This document shows, piece by piece, positions 25,214 through 33,071 of a stretch of 40,869 bases of DNA. A program made the position numbers and the translations under genes. The notes beneath the pieces were generated by a model. That model was not told where the DNA came from. It worked only from the letters and a program-made list of their open reading frames with translations, and did not search any database. Positions within the stretch are counted from its first letter, which is position 1, and each line of letters begins with the position of its first letter. Origin of the DNA: DATNPX01 sp036702975 (GTDB lineage: Bacteria > Cyanobacteriota > Vampirovibrionia > Obscuribacterales > Obscuribacteraceae); assembly GCA_036702975.1 (NCBI GenBank), contig DATNPX010000023.1, positions 1 through 40,869 on the forward strand. The letters are read 5' to 3'.

Positions 25214-25478
25214 AGGGGTTGTGCAGGTGGACAAACAACCAGCCAGAAACCACAACAGACATGCCAGCACGCGCCCCATAGTACGGAAGAGCATTTAGAG
25301 CAAACAACCCAAAAGGCACTGCTGGTAGTGCCTCCCCAATTCACTACCGAAAACATCAAGAAGGGTGAACATTCTCTATCCGCTTCTTCAACCATTCAAT
25401 AGCGGCAGCAGTCGAAACCATCGATCTCAAATTAAGCATCCATGACAGAACTTATAATGACTTCACAGCAATCCATCA

Positions 25479-26723
25479 ATGACTACCCTACCACGACGAT
25501 TCGGACTTCCAGACTTCGTTCCAGCAAAGCCGGCAAGCTGGTTCATCGCCGCCGCACAAACGATGGTCAGAGCGGGGCTAGCACTCACCAATCGCTTATA
25601 TTTATCCGAAGAGGACCTGCTGCTGTTCACTCGACTGCCGAAGGGCGCTGGCATTATCCTCGCATCTAATCACGCTGACGAAACAGACCCGCTCATCTGT
25701 CTTGAGTTATCACGACGGTCAGGTAAAAGATTCATCAGTATGTGCAATCGCGAAGCATTCGACGAAATGTACGGACTGGCAGGGTTAGCGCTGCAGCGGT
25801 TGGGGCACTTTTCCGTAAAGCGCGGGGTACACGATGGCGCCGCAAAAGACTATGCGATTAACACTGTCCGCCAGGGCGATAAAGTTCTCGTGATATTTCC
25901 TGAAGGCGAAATCTATTACATGAATGAGGCCGTGCAACCATTCCACAGTGGTGCAGTCGAAATTTGCATTCAAGCGATTCTCGAAAACCGTAAAATGAAC
26001 GACGCCTGGACGGCCTTTATCTTGCCTATGGTGATCAAATATCATTACAACAGCAATATCGAGCGCGAATTGGCCCGCAGAATTTCAAAAATGGAAAGCG
26101 AGCTCCTTCTTCGTCGAACATCGGAGCGCCTGCAGGAACGACTATTAATCATCCAGGGAATTTTGATCGACCGCGAAAAACGTTCGCATTCGATCAAAAT
26201 GGAACAAGCTTCAGCTGTCAATCTTGCCGAACAGCTGGGCGAAGTCGAACAAGACATCCTTTCTCAAATTGAATCTAAACATCAGGAACTTCCAATATCC
26301 GCTCATGGGCATTTGATAGACCACACCTGGCAATTAGAAGCGGAACTCAGACAGGGTCTAAAAGACCAGAAAAACGCAATGCTGCGTGAAGAGTTAAAAC
26401 AAGACCTCGAGGCACTTGAAGAGGTCGCACAGCTCTCCGCATGGAGGCCAAGTTACTGGCAAACAAGCGAGTCTACAGACCGTTTAGCCGAGGCTGTTCT
26501 CAAAACGGAACGCGAATTCTTCAAAATAAAGCGTCCACGTCAATTAGCGAGCAGATATGTATTTGTGAAATTATCGGAGCCGATCGACATGGGAAATCAC
26601 ATCGCTGACTACATGCAAGATGCAAAAGCGACAAGGCAAAAATTGACGACAAATTTGCATGACCGCATTCAAGGAATCATAGATTCGCTAACTACTCCTT
26701 CAAAGAGCCAATCTTGTCAGTGA
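25479..26723 (+). CDS. PlsC-like 1-acylglycerol-3-phosphate acyltransferase
   Basis: The 414-residue protein carries the acyltransferase blocks N-H-x4-D (SNHADETDP, His65, Asp70) and FPEGE (140-144), after a short hydrophobic segment (about 20-38). These transfer a fatty acyl chain from acyl-ACP or acyl-CoA to lysophosphatidate or a related acceptor at the membrane. It is longer than typical PlsC (about 240): residues 200-380 are a mostly helical, charged extension (ISKMESELLLRRTSERLQER; GLKDQKNAMLREELKQDLEA) suggesting a coiled coil. No clear Shine-Dalgarno is seen before ATG 25479, and no better in-frame start exists. A P-loop kinase gene starts ten bases after its stop. Confidence 0.8.
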   Translation: MTTLPRRFGLPDFVPAKPASWFIAAAQTMVRAGLALTNRLYLSEEDLLLFTRLPKGAGIILASNHADETDPLICLELSRRSGKRFISMCNREAFDEMYGLAGLALQRLGHFSVKRGVHDGAAKDYAINTVRQGDKVLVIFPEGEIYYMNEAVQPFHSGAVEICIQAILENRKMNDAWTAFILPMVIKYHYNSNIERELARRISKMESELLLRRTSERLQERLLIIQGILIDREKRSHSIKMEQASAVNLAEQLGEVEQDILSQIESKHQELPISAHGHLIDHTWQLEAELRQGLKDQKNAMLREELKQDLEALEEVAQLSAWRPSYWQTSESTDRLAEAVLKTEREFFKIKRPRQLASRYVFVKLSEPIDMGNHIADYMQDAKATRQKLTTNLHDRIQGIIDSLTTPSKSQSCQ

Positions 26724-26733
26724 GGAAAGAAAG

Positions 26734-27270
26734 GTGAAAGACGTAACAGGATCAGTTTTGATGCTCTCAGGACCTGTCGGTGCCGGCAAAACAACTGTTT
26801 CTAAACTCTTGATTCCGATGCTGCCTGGGGCTTGGGCGTATCTGGATGGCGACACGTTCTGGTCATTCATGGTCAAGAATGAACATCTTCCCCGACACCA
26901 TAATCTGCAACTAATCATGCGCTCGATGACCGCAGCAGCAAAACCCCTGGCTCGTGGCGGATTCAATGTACTGTTGGATTTTTCCTTTCCGCCCGAATTC
27001 ATTCCAGGCGCACAAAAGATTCTCAAGGAAGTACCACTTAATTTTGTCTGTCTGCTCCCCCCAATTGCCGTGTGTGCCACTCGTGCAGCGGACAGAGCAG
27101 ACGGAAAAATCGAAGACTATAGTGTTTATCGCAGCTTTTACACCCTCTTTCAAAATACCAGAGCACCACAAATCACTAATGGTGAGGCGAATGCTGCGAA
27201 GATTGCTGAACTAGTAACAGAAGGATTCACTTCAAATCGCTTCCGGGTATTGGCTCGGCCCGGTTCTTGA
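26734..27270 (+). CDS. P-loop NTPase / small-molecule kinase-like protein
   Basis: The 178-residue product has a Walker A motif GPVGAGKTT (13-21) right after strand 1, and YLDGDTFW (36-43), the D-x-D segment typical of gluconate-kinase- and chloramphenicol-phosphotransferase-like kinases. NVLLDFSFPPEF and VCLLPPIAVCATRAADR follow, with the arginines of a lid region. It probably phosphorylates a small metabolite with ATP; substrate unknown. It starts with GTG, preceded by GAGG eight bases upstream that overlaps the end of the acyltransferase gene, so the two form an operon. Confidence 0.7.
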   Translation: MKDVTGSVLMLSGPVGAGKTTVSKLLIPMLPGAWAYLDGDTFWSFMVKNEHLPRHHNLQLIMRSMTAAAKPLARGGFNVLLDFSFPPEFIPGAQKILKEVPLNFVCLLPPIAVCATRAADRADGKIEDYSVYRSFYTLFQNTRAPQITNGEANAAKIAELVTEGFTSNRFRVLARPGS

Positions 27271-27476
27271 TTAGACCGACCCAATACGCTAAGCACTCGA
27301 CTAAGCCAACTCCCTATAAATTTTGGAAGGTACGCACGAGTATCAGATATGTATGGTATCAATAATGAGGGGTAAGTTATAAAATTGCAGCCGGCTCACA
27401 GGACAGGAGCCAGGAACCCAACTCTGGTAACCCTTTCAGTTTCACGTAGGCAGTTCGTCGGAGGTATACGGCAGTA

Positions 27477-28166
27477 ATGGTGGCAACAGATTCTCGTACT
27501 GAAAATCGAAGCAAAACCCGTTCTACCGTGAGCATTCCAACCGAGTCGGGCGCTTTGCCGATCGAAGTCACTGTTGTCGCCAAACTACCGCCAGGTACGG
27601 GGCGTACATTAGTTGGCAGCGGTCTGAGCCAACAAATGAAGCATGAAGAATTCCTCGACGAATACAACGAGCCGAGCGCACTGATCGGCAAGACAAATTT
27701 CCAAAAAGAGGATCCAACTGGCATTTACACTTTCGGCGTCGACCGAAGAGATCTAGTCTTTCACCGCCACGCTGGTCACAGAGTGATTACTGGAATAAGC
27801 GGCGCCAAAGGCTGTGTCCTGAAGTTCAGTCTCAGCAGTAGAGAAGAGGCCGAAAGCACCCCTGAGAAATTTCTAGAAAAGCTTTACATTGTGCGAATAG
27901 CCGCAGACCGTGTTTTCGTTTTGAGATTTTCTGGTACTGTGTATCACCAGTTCTGTCCTGCTGATGTTTCAGAAGACGGTTTCTTTGCCGTCTCGGTTCA
28001 TACCAACGAGGCAGGAGGACTGTCAGGAGACCTGTTGAAGCAAGTGCTCGCAAACAAAGGCAACATCCCTCTGTTGACCGAACCGGCCCCGCCGGCTGTC
28101 ATGAGGCTACTTGCCGAGCCCGATGCCTTGCGCCACGCGGTGGAATTCTCCCTGGATTTAGATTAG
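27477..28166 (+). CDS. Cupin-like hypothetical protein, 229 aa
   Basis: The central part is beta-rich: LVFHRHAGHRVITGISGAKG, then LYIVRIAADRVFVLRFSGTV and FFAVSVHTNE. The clustered His96, His98 and His101 and the later YHQF resemble a cupin metal site (H-x-H ... H), but I cannot name the family. No signal peptide. GGAGG lies about twelve bases before the ATG, a long spacing. Upstream, 27390-27460 contains short GC hairpins (GGCTC/GAGCC). The DUF4239 gene begins at the very next base after its stop, so the two are almost certainly cotranscribed and translationally coupled. Confidence 0.5.
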   Translation: MVATDSRTENRSKTRSTVSIPTESGALPIEVTVVAKLPPGTGRTLVGSGLSQQMKHEEFLDEYNEPSALIGKTNFQKEDPTGIYTFGVDRRDLVFHRHAGHRVITGISGAKGCVLKFSLSSREEAESTPEKFLEKLYIVRIAADRVFVLRFSGTVYHQFCPADVSEDGFFAVSVHTNEAGGLSGDLLKQVLANKGNIPLLTEPAPPAVMRLLAEPDALRHAVEFSLDLD

Positions 28167-28967
28167 TTGAATAGCTATTTCTTCGGATTCCTAGTAATTC
28201 TCGGCACCGTCGTAATGTCTGTTGCCGGTATGCTGCTTGTCAGATGGAAGGTGAGCTTACCGACGCTCATCTCCTACCACGAGGTAGCTGGCTACCTATT
28301 GTCAGTAGTTGGAACACTTTATGCTGTGTTATTGGGCTTCGTCGTCGTCGACGCCATGCAACACGTTCAAGATGTTCGCGGACTCGTCTCAATGGAAGCC
28401 AGCGGTCTAGCGAACATCTATCTTTCGTCTGAAGGGCTATCTGAGCCCAAACGCACAACGATTCGGAAATATTGCCATCAATACGCCGAAGACGTTATCA
28501 ACGACGAGTGGCAAACCTTGCGTCACGGAAAATACAGCCAAAAGTCATTCCACGACGTCTTCAGAATCTGGAAAGAGATCACGTCGATAGACCCCAAAAG
28601 CGAACGTGAGCAAAATCTCCATCAGCAGCTAATTCAAGAGATTTGCACGATGACTCAGAACCACCGAACCAGAGTCATAAATGCAACAAGAGGTGTCGCA
28701 CCGGTGTTGTGGCTGGTTTTGATCATCGGCGGTATATTCACGGTTATCTTCACTTACTTCTTTGGTGTCGCGAATCTTAGGGTACAGACCCTTATGACGA
28801 TTCTGGTCTCAACCACCCTATCGTTAAACGTATATTTGGTTTGGGTTTTCGGACATCCAATGCTGACCGACCTGGGAGTTAAACCCGGACCTTTCGAGCT
28901 CGATTTGACGATTTTCGATAGCTTTGAGAGGGGGGAAATGCCGCCCCCAAAGCCCTTCTCCAACTAG
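28167..28967 (+). CDS. DUF4239 (bestrophin-like) membrane protein
   Basis: The 266-residue protein has four membrane helices in a two-plus-two layout: FFGFLVILGTVVMSVAGMLL (about 4-24), GYLLSVVGTLYAVLLGFVVV (about 42-62), VAPVLWLVLIIGGIFTVIFT (about 178-198) and MTILVSTTLSLNVYLVWVFG (about 212-230). A soluble helical segment lies between the pairs. V-x-G-T-L-Y-A-V-L-L-G-F at helix 2 is typical of DUF4239, which is distantly related to bestrophin channels; function is unproven. The TTG start directly follows the TAG of the cupin-like gene with no separate ribosome binding site, implying reinitiation. Confidence 0.75.
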   Translation: MNSYFFGFLVILGTVVMSVAGMLLVRWKVSLPTLISYHEVAGYLLSVVGTLYAVLLGFVVVDAMQHVQDVRGLVSMEASGLANIYLSSEGLSEPKRTTIRKYCHQYAEDVINDEWQTLRHGKYSQKSFHDVFRIWKEITSIDPKSEREQNLHQQLIQEICTMTQNHRTRVINATRGVAPVLWLVLIIGGIFTVIFTYFFGVANLRVQTLMTILVSTTLSLNVYLVWVFGHPMLTDLGVKPGPFELDLTIFDSFERGEMPPPKPFSN

Positions 28968-29003
28968 ACGGATGCGGCTAAGAAGAAGTCGGCAAAGGTC
29001 TTC

Positions 29004-29909
29004 CTATAGGTATTTTTTGGTAACGCCGAGCTCTAAGGCGTACTTATAGCCAACAATCTTGTACAGAAGTTTAGCAACAAGGAAGTTTGGCGCATGAAGA
29101 TTTGCTATTGGAGCCAGTTCAGTAATGTCTGCGCCGACCACGTTTTTCCGAACACAGAGCACCTTGATCAATTCGCACACCTGCTGCCAACTCATACCAC
29201 CTGGCTCCGGCGTGCCGGTTGCAGGCATGATGGAAGAATCAAAACCATCGACATCGATTGAGAGATAGACATTGTTAGAGAGCGTGTTGACGATCTCATG
29301 GAAGTTCCACTTGTTCATTTTTCGAGCCCAGAAGATATTCACGTTAGGCTTTTCGTTCTCCAGCCACATTACCTCTTCGTGACTTATGTTCCGAACGCCA
29401 ACACTAGTAACAATGGGATTTTGCAGAACCTTGTATACGTGAAAGCTGATGGAGGCATGACTGTATGGATTACCTTCGTAAGTGGATCTTAAGCCCCCCT
29501 GAGCATCGATTTGCAGGATGGAGAGGTCTGGGTATCGTTCAGCAAAAGCACGCACAGCCCCCAAGGACACTGAATGTTCACCACCCAAGACTATGGGAAA
29601 TTTGTTTTCTACAATCAGTTTGTTCACGACTTCATAGAGCGGCTGAAATGGCTTTTCCTCAGTATCGACAACCGGGTCCATAGTGACTTCCGCACATGTA
29701 TGGATGCCAATTACATGAGGTTGTGTCCACAGCTCATCGTCGAATAATTCGACTTGCTTGCTTGCCGCTAGAATTGCAGCAGGTGCCTCTGCCCGGCCTT
29801 TTCCTTGACCAACATTTGTCTCGTAGGGACAGGGAACAATGGCTACTTTGGAGTGCTCCCGAGACGAAAATTCCTCAGGTAATCCGAAATAATTCTGAGC
29901 GTTTTCCAC
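29004..29909 (-). CDS. Ureohydrolase (agmatinase/arginase-like) lacking two metal ligands
   Basis: At 301 residues it has full length and fold order for the ureohydrolase family, whose members hydrolyse agmatine or arginine-type guanidines with two Mn ions. VLGGEHSVSLG (His112), then LSIDVDGFDSS (Asp219, Asp221) and TGTPEPGG are intact. The central motif, normally D-A-H-x-D-x-R, reads IDAQGGLRSTYEGNPYSHAS: Asp135 is kept, but Gln137 and Gly139 replace the ligating His and Asp. The active-site APGTG also reads MPATG. Two of six expected metal ligands are therefore missing, so normal agmatinase activity is doubtful. GTG start with AGGGG upstream. It stands alone. Confidence 0.8.
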   Translation of the reverse strand: MENAQNYFGLPEEFSSREHSKVAIVPCPYETNVGQGKGRAEAPAAILAASKQVELFDDELWTQPHVIGIHTCAEVTMDPVVDTEEKPFQPLYEVVNKLIVENKFPIVLGGEHSVSLGAVRAFAERYPDLSILQIDAQGGLRSTYEGNPYSHASISFHVYKVLQNPIVTSVGVRNISHEEVMWLENEKPNVNIFWARKMNKWNFHEIVNTLSNNVYLSIDVDGFDSSIMPATGTPEPGGMSWQQVCELIKVLCVRKNVVGADITELAPIANLHAPNFLVAKLLYKIVGYKYALELGVTKKYL

Positions 29910-30343
29910 CCGCTTCCCCTTTCATGCAAGTTGCTAATTCAAGTTGCTAACTGCCAACCAGATCGAATTGACATCAAACAAATCTAACGACCAATCGAAG
30001 AGCTTTTATAGCATCTCTGCCGATCAGGTTCAATTTCCCAAGACTCTTGACTGCAAAGCCGGTCGGGTCTTAAAAAACGCAACCCTATGTGCGAACCGCG
30101 CCAGTTCCTAAGATCCCATTTAACCTCGCTTGACGACGGAAAACCACCACTTATTCGCATCGCGAAGAAAGGATCAAAAGCTACACCAATTGTAAGTACT
30201 GCGGAGCATGTACAAGCACCTTAGTTAAACACTCAGAGAATAAGGCTTAATTGACTTCTTAGGTCTATAAGTCCTAGTAATAAATCACGTCTGTTTCAAC
30301 TTCCCCTTCTTAATCCGCTCACAACACGCATAGCACTGATTCA
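29910..30343. other. Intergenic stretch upstream of a structured element
   Basis: No gene. It carries the divergent ureohydrolase promoter on one side. At 30251 TTGACT is followed 18 bases later by TAGTAAT, a weak promoter-like pair pointing toward the hairpin element and the patatin gene. No repeats noted. Confidence 0.35.
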
Positions 30344-30433
30344 AGCACATCACGCCAGGGGCATTGCCCTTCGGCTGTGCTTGGTTCTCTCAGAGTTCCA
30401 GGCTGCAGCCGGATGCTCCTGACGTGATGTGCT
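30344..30433 (+). other. Long imperfect hairpin upstream of the patatin gene
   Basis: 30344-30365 pairs with 30412-30433 over 22 positions with one mismatch; the outer 11 pairs AGCACATCACG/CGTGATGTGCT are perfect. Inside, CGGCTG (30372-30377) pairs with CAGCCG (30406-30411), then six more pairs (30379-30384 with 30398-30403) lead to a small loop. The whole 90 bases fold into one rod. G-U pairs at 30360/30417, 30365/30412 and 30381/30401 favour the plus strand as RNA. It begins where base composition turns GC-rich, about 107 bases before the patatin start. It could be a leader RNA, a small mobile hairpin (MITE-like) or a structured small RNA. Integron attC core sites are not present. Confidence 0.6.
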
Positions 30434-30539
30434 CGGGTTGACTGCGCTAGTTGCTAACGAGGCGAAGAGAAATCTGCCGAAGTCGAACCGCCATGGTGGC
30501 GATTCGGCCGGCTCAACACGTCGAAAAAGGAGAACTACC

Positions 30540-31742
30540 ATGAGTCCCAAAGACAACATCAGCCTGCCCTTAGCAGCTGACCTCGCGCGCGCAAGCCTCG
30601 TTACCTACATGAACGACGGCAAACCCCGCGCCACCATCAAGAAAGTCCGCGATCCCCAGACCGGCAAGACCACCTGGACCATCCTGTCCATTAACGGCGG
30701 AGGCGAGCGCGGTCTGATACCGGCGGTGTTCCTCGACCAAGTCGAAAAGCGGACCGGACGCCCCATTCGCGACCTGTTCGACATCCTTGCCGGCACGTCA
30801 ACCGGGGGCATCCTGGTCAATGGACTGAGCCTTGCCAACTGCGTGGGGCGACCCAAGTACACCGCTGAGGCGATGGTCGGTCTGTATGACACCGAAGGTC
30901 CGGTCATATTCAAGAAAAGCTTGGTCCGTCAGGTCTGGAACCAGTTCATCGTCGGCGGCGCCAAATATCCGGCATCGGCCATCGAAGGTGTGCTGGCGAA
31001 GTACTTTGGCAACGCGCTCTACAAGGACCAGCTCGGTCTGTGCATCGTCGCCGCCTACGAGACCCAGCAGCGGGAAGCCTGGTTCTTCAAGAACTGGGAC
31101 CCCGATGACGGCGCTCGTACCTCGGCGTATATCAGCCGTGCAACGTCCGCCGCCCCGACGTACTTCCCGCCTCTGGCGAATGGTACCGGGGGCGGCGCCT
31201 TCATCGACGGCGGCGTTGCTGCCAACGATCCGGCACTGTGCGCGCTGGCAGAAGCTATCTTGCTGTCGCAGCCCGGCGACGACTTCTTGGTCGTTTCGGT
31301 CGGCACCGGCAAGTATCAGAAGCCCTACACGTACAAGCAGCTGAACAGCTACCGCCTGTGGGATTGGGCGCCTACGATTCTGGATGTCCTTATGGACTCC
31401 CAGCCGCAGGTCACCAATTACATCTTGCAGAAGCTGATGCAGCTCCAGCTCCCGCAGCAGTACCACGAGCGCGTTCAGCGCACTCGTTTCTACACGTTCG
31501 ACTGCAATCTGAACGCGGAGAACGAGGCGATGGACAACGCCGATGCGGAGCAACGTGCAACCCTGAAGAAGCTCGGTCTGAGCATGACTCAGGGCGACCA
31601 GCAGGCTGAATTCGAGTCGATGTGCGACCGCGTGCTCGCGCTGCTGGAGGCGAACGAAGCGATCGTTGCCGACAAAGACGAGTCCTCCGAAGCGCGCCGC
31701 GCGGCTCGCAACTCGGCTCGCCGCGGTGACGGAACTAAGTGA
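30540..31742 (+). CDS. Patatin-like phospholipase
   Basis: The 400-residue Ser-Asp dyad lipid acyl hydrolase carries SINGGGERGLIPAVFL (oxyanion loop GGGxRG, 53-58), AGTSTGGIL with nucleophile Ser87, and FIDGGVAANDP with catalytic Asp223. All are present, so activity is expected on phospholipid or related esters. The C-terminus is basic and low-complexity (SSEARRAARNSARRG). The start at 30540 is supported by AAGGAG seven bases upstream. The gene is visibly GC-richer than its neighbours and is bracketed by a rod hairpin and a terminator, suggesting transfer as a unit. No nucleotidyltransferase or other CBASS partner flanks it, so a defence role is not supported here. Confidence 0.9.
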   Translation: MSPKDNISLPLAADLARASLVTYMNDGKPRATIKKVRDPQTGKTTWTILSINGGGERGLIPAVFLDQVEKRTGRPIRDLFDILAGTSTGGILVNGLSLANCVGRPKYTAEAMVGLYDTEGPVIFKKSLVRQVWNQFIVGGAKYPASAIEGVLAKYFGNALYKDQLGLCIVAAYETQQREAWFFKNWDPDDGARTSAYISRATSAAPTYFPPLANGTGGGAFIDGGVAANDPALCALAEAILLSQPGDDFLVVSVGTGKYQKPYTYKQLNSYRLWDWAPTILDVLMDSQPQVTNYILQKLMQLQLPQQYHERVQRTRFYTFDCNLNAENEAMDNADAEQRATLKKLGLSMTQGDQQAEFESMCDRVLALLEANEAIVADKDESSEARRAARNSARRGDGTK

Positions 31743-31755
31743 CTGATTCCGAATT

Positions 31756-31794
31756 GAAAGGGGATTGCCCTCGCGGACAATCTCCTTTCTTTTT
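31756..31794 (+). terminator. Intrinsic terminator of the patatin gene
   Basis: GAAAGGGGATTG (31756-31767) pairs with CAATCTCCTTTC (31778-31789) with one G-U pair and a ten-base loop, followed by TTTTT (31790-31794). It lies 14 bases after the stop codon. Confidence 0.88.
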
Positions 31795-31865
31795 GAAGAG
31801 ATTTACCTAATTCATTCTTTTTTCGCAAAATTTTCCACTAGAATCGCTGGTCCAATCCATCCAAA

Positions 31866-31907
31866 CCGCTGGAGGGGAGTACCTTGCCGCTAACTCCCCT
31901 CCAGCGG
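31866..31907. repeat. Perfect 15-bp inverted repeat
   Basis: CCGCTGGAGGGGAGT (31866-31880) and ACTCCCCTCCAGCGG (31893-31907) are perfect complements with a 12-base loop. No T-tract follows on either side. It is the first of a set of hairpins packed into about 165 bases between the patatin terminator and the DUF6088-like gene. Confidence 0.75.
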
Positions 31908-31912
31908 AAACA

Positions 31913-31929
31913 GTGGCGGGGCACGCCAC
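31913..31929. repeat. Short hairpin in the palindrome cluster
   Basis: GTGGCG (31913-31918), loop GGGCA, CGCCAC (31924-31929). It lies six bases after the 15-bp repeat. A further imperfect GGCGGGTT / AACCCCCGC pairing follows at about 31945-31974. Confidence 0.5.
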
Positions 31930-31985
31930 CGTAATGTCAAGATTGGCGGGTTTCTGATGCCGTCGAACCCCCGCTAATTTTAGTT

Positions 31986-32031
31986 TCTGGGGCATATTAG
32001 AAATTTTGCCAAATTTCTAATATGCCCCAGA
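31986..32031. repeat. Perfect 21-bp inverted repeat with four-base loop
   Basis: 31986-32006 (TCTGGGGCATATTAG... reading into AAATTT) is perfectly complementary to 32011-32031, with loop TGCC (32007-32010). There is no mismatch in 21 pairs and no T-tract after it. The right arm ends exactly on the A of an ATG (32031) that opens a 34-residue frame; a second in-frame ATG (32022) lies inside the arm. The symmetry suits a cruciform, a dimeric-protein site or an RNA hairpin that hides a start codon. Confidence 0.8.
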
Positions 32032-32135
32032 TGCCGAAAACCGAGCCCAAACGCAAAAAAAATCTTTCAGAAAAATTCGATGAAACCCTGACAGGCATTG
32101 AACTTTTAGGAGTCCATGATCGTTTTACTAAATAA
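32031..32135 (+). CDS. Possible 34-aa basic small protein upstream of DUF6088-like gene
   Basis: The frame begins MPKTEPKRKKNLSEKFDETL and ends GVHDRFTK at the TAA 32133-32135. An in-frame ATG at 32022 would add three residues. The Lys-rich start followed by an amphipathic segment looks coding. It ends 27 bases before the DUF6088-like gene on the same strand. There is no Shine-Dalgarno, and the start lies at or inside the arm of the 21-bp palindrome. It could be a small partner or leader peptide, or the 3' stump of a disrupted gene. Confidence 0.35.
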   Translation: MPKTEPKRKKNLSEKFDETLTGIELLGVHDRFTK

Positions 32136-32162
32136 GTAACAGCCAAGAAGGAGAACTCATGT

Positions 32163-32765
32163 ATGGCCACAGCAGGCATTCGTGCGCACATCGCAAACCT
32201 AAGCGCCACAACTATTTTCACAACGAGAGAGGTCCTGAAATATGGGAAGCGTGGAGCGGTTGATCAATGTCTTCATCTTTTGGTGAGGTCGGGTGATATT
32301 CGAAGATTGGCTCGTGGCGTTTTTGTTCAAGATCCAAACACAAACCCATCGATCGAGGAGATAGCGCAAATAAAGGCTAATGCCTTCGGCAAAAGCATTT
32401 ACAAGTATGCGACCGAGGTCTTGCATCAACTTCGCATACTTCGCCCGCAGGACCAGTCAACCGAATCGGACGGCAAAACATTTGCAATCAACGGTCACAG
32501 TAGCGGATTCGAATCGTTCCGAGGACCAATCAAATACAAAGGGATTGCCCAGCGTAAGGCAAAGCTGTGCGAATCGCAGACCGGCGAAAAAGTCCATGCG
32601 CTATGGCATTTTGGAGCCGAAGAGAACATTGAGAAGGCAGTACGTTTTGTCTTTCAAAGTTTGAAAAGAGAAGAACGTTTGGAGCTCAGAAACTGCAGCT
32701 CTTTAATGCCCGCGTGGTTGAACAACATGTTCGTAGACCGGTTTACACGAACACTTGCTGGTTGA
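32163..32765 (+). CDS. AbiEi-antitoxin-like / DUF6088 protein
   Basis: The 200-residue product's first 60 residues form the winged helix-turn-helix typical of DUF6088 and AbiEi-type antitoxins: IFTTREVLKYGKRGAVDQCL, then LLVRSGDIRRLARGVFVQDP. In AbiE systems this domain binds the promoter and represses the operon while antagonising an AbiEii nucleotidyltransferase toxin. The remainder is alpha/beta with a conserved-looking basic RKAKLCESQ region. No AbiEii gene follows, so it is an orphan or a regulator of something else. The ATG at 32163 has GGAG ten bases upstream; an overlapping ATG at 32159 opens only a short frame. The palindrome cluster upstream is a natural place for its operator. Confidence 0.65.
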   Translation: MATAGIRAHIANLSATTIFTTREVLKYGKRGAVDQCLHLLVRSGDIRRLARGVFVQDPNTNPSIEEIAQIKANAFGKSIYKYATEVLHQLRILRPQDQSTESDGKTFAINGHSSGFESFRGPIKYKGIAQRKAKLCESQTGEKVHALWHFGAEENIEKAVRFVFQSLKREERLELRNCSSLMPAWLNNMFVDRFTRTLAG

Positions 32766-33071
32766 GCTTACAGTCTCACCTCGTTAATACAAGCTTTTCG
32801 CCACTCGGCCACGCCACAGCTGCCAAGTGCGGCGCTAGCTGAGCGAATTGATTGCTTTGGCTGACAGCAACCACGCTGAAAAAAAAGTGCCATACGAGGG
32901 ACTTTGCTGGCCGTCAAACATCCACTCGCAACAAATATTCAAAGAGTCGTATCTCACAAACGAACAGGTCACTCCTGTAGCTTCTTGGCGTATACGTTAA
33001 AACTACACGCAGTCAGGCTTCACGACGACCTAGCAAGCAATAAATAAAACAACTAACCATAAGAGCTCACC
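32766..33071. other. Intergenic stretch without recognised content
   Basis: About 300 bases between two plus-strand genes. No open frame, no clear hairpin followed by T's, no repeat. The last 60 bases before the hydroxylase start are A-rich, with only a weak AAGAG ribosome binding site. Confidence 0.35.

Noticed and set aside
30344..30433. Integron attC site
   Set aside because: The hairpin has the right size, but the GTTRRRY/RYYYAAC core sites are not present at its ends and no integron cassette array is visible.
30798..31553. 251-residue minus-strand frame opposite the patatin gene
   Set aside because: Shadow of a GC-rich gene whose sense strand holds all patatin catalytic motifs.
30540..31742. 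Patatin as a CBASS effector
   Set aside because: No cyclic-nucleotide synthase, Cap2/Cap3 or other CBASS gene flanks it.
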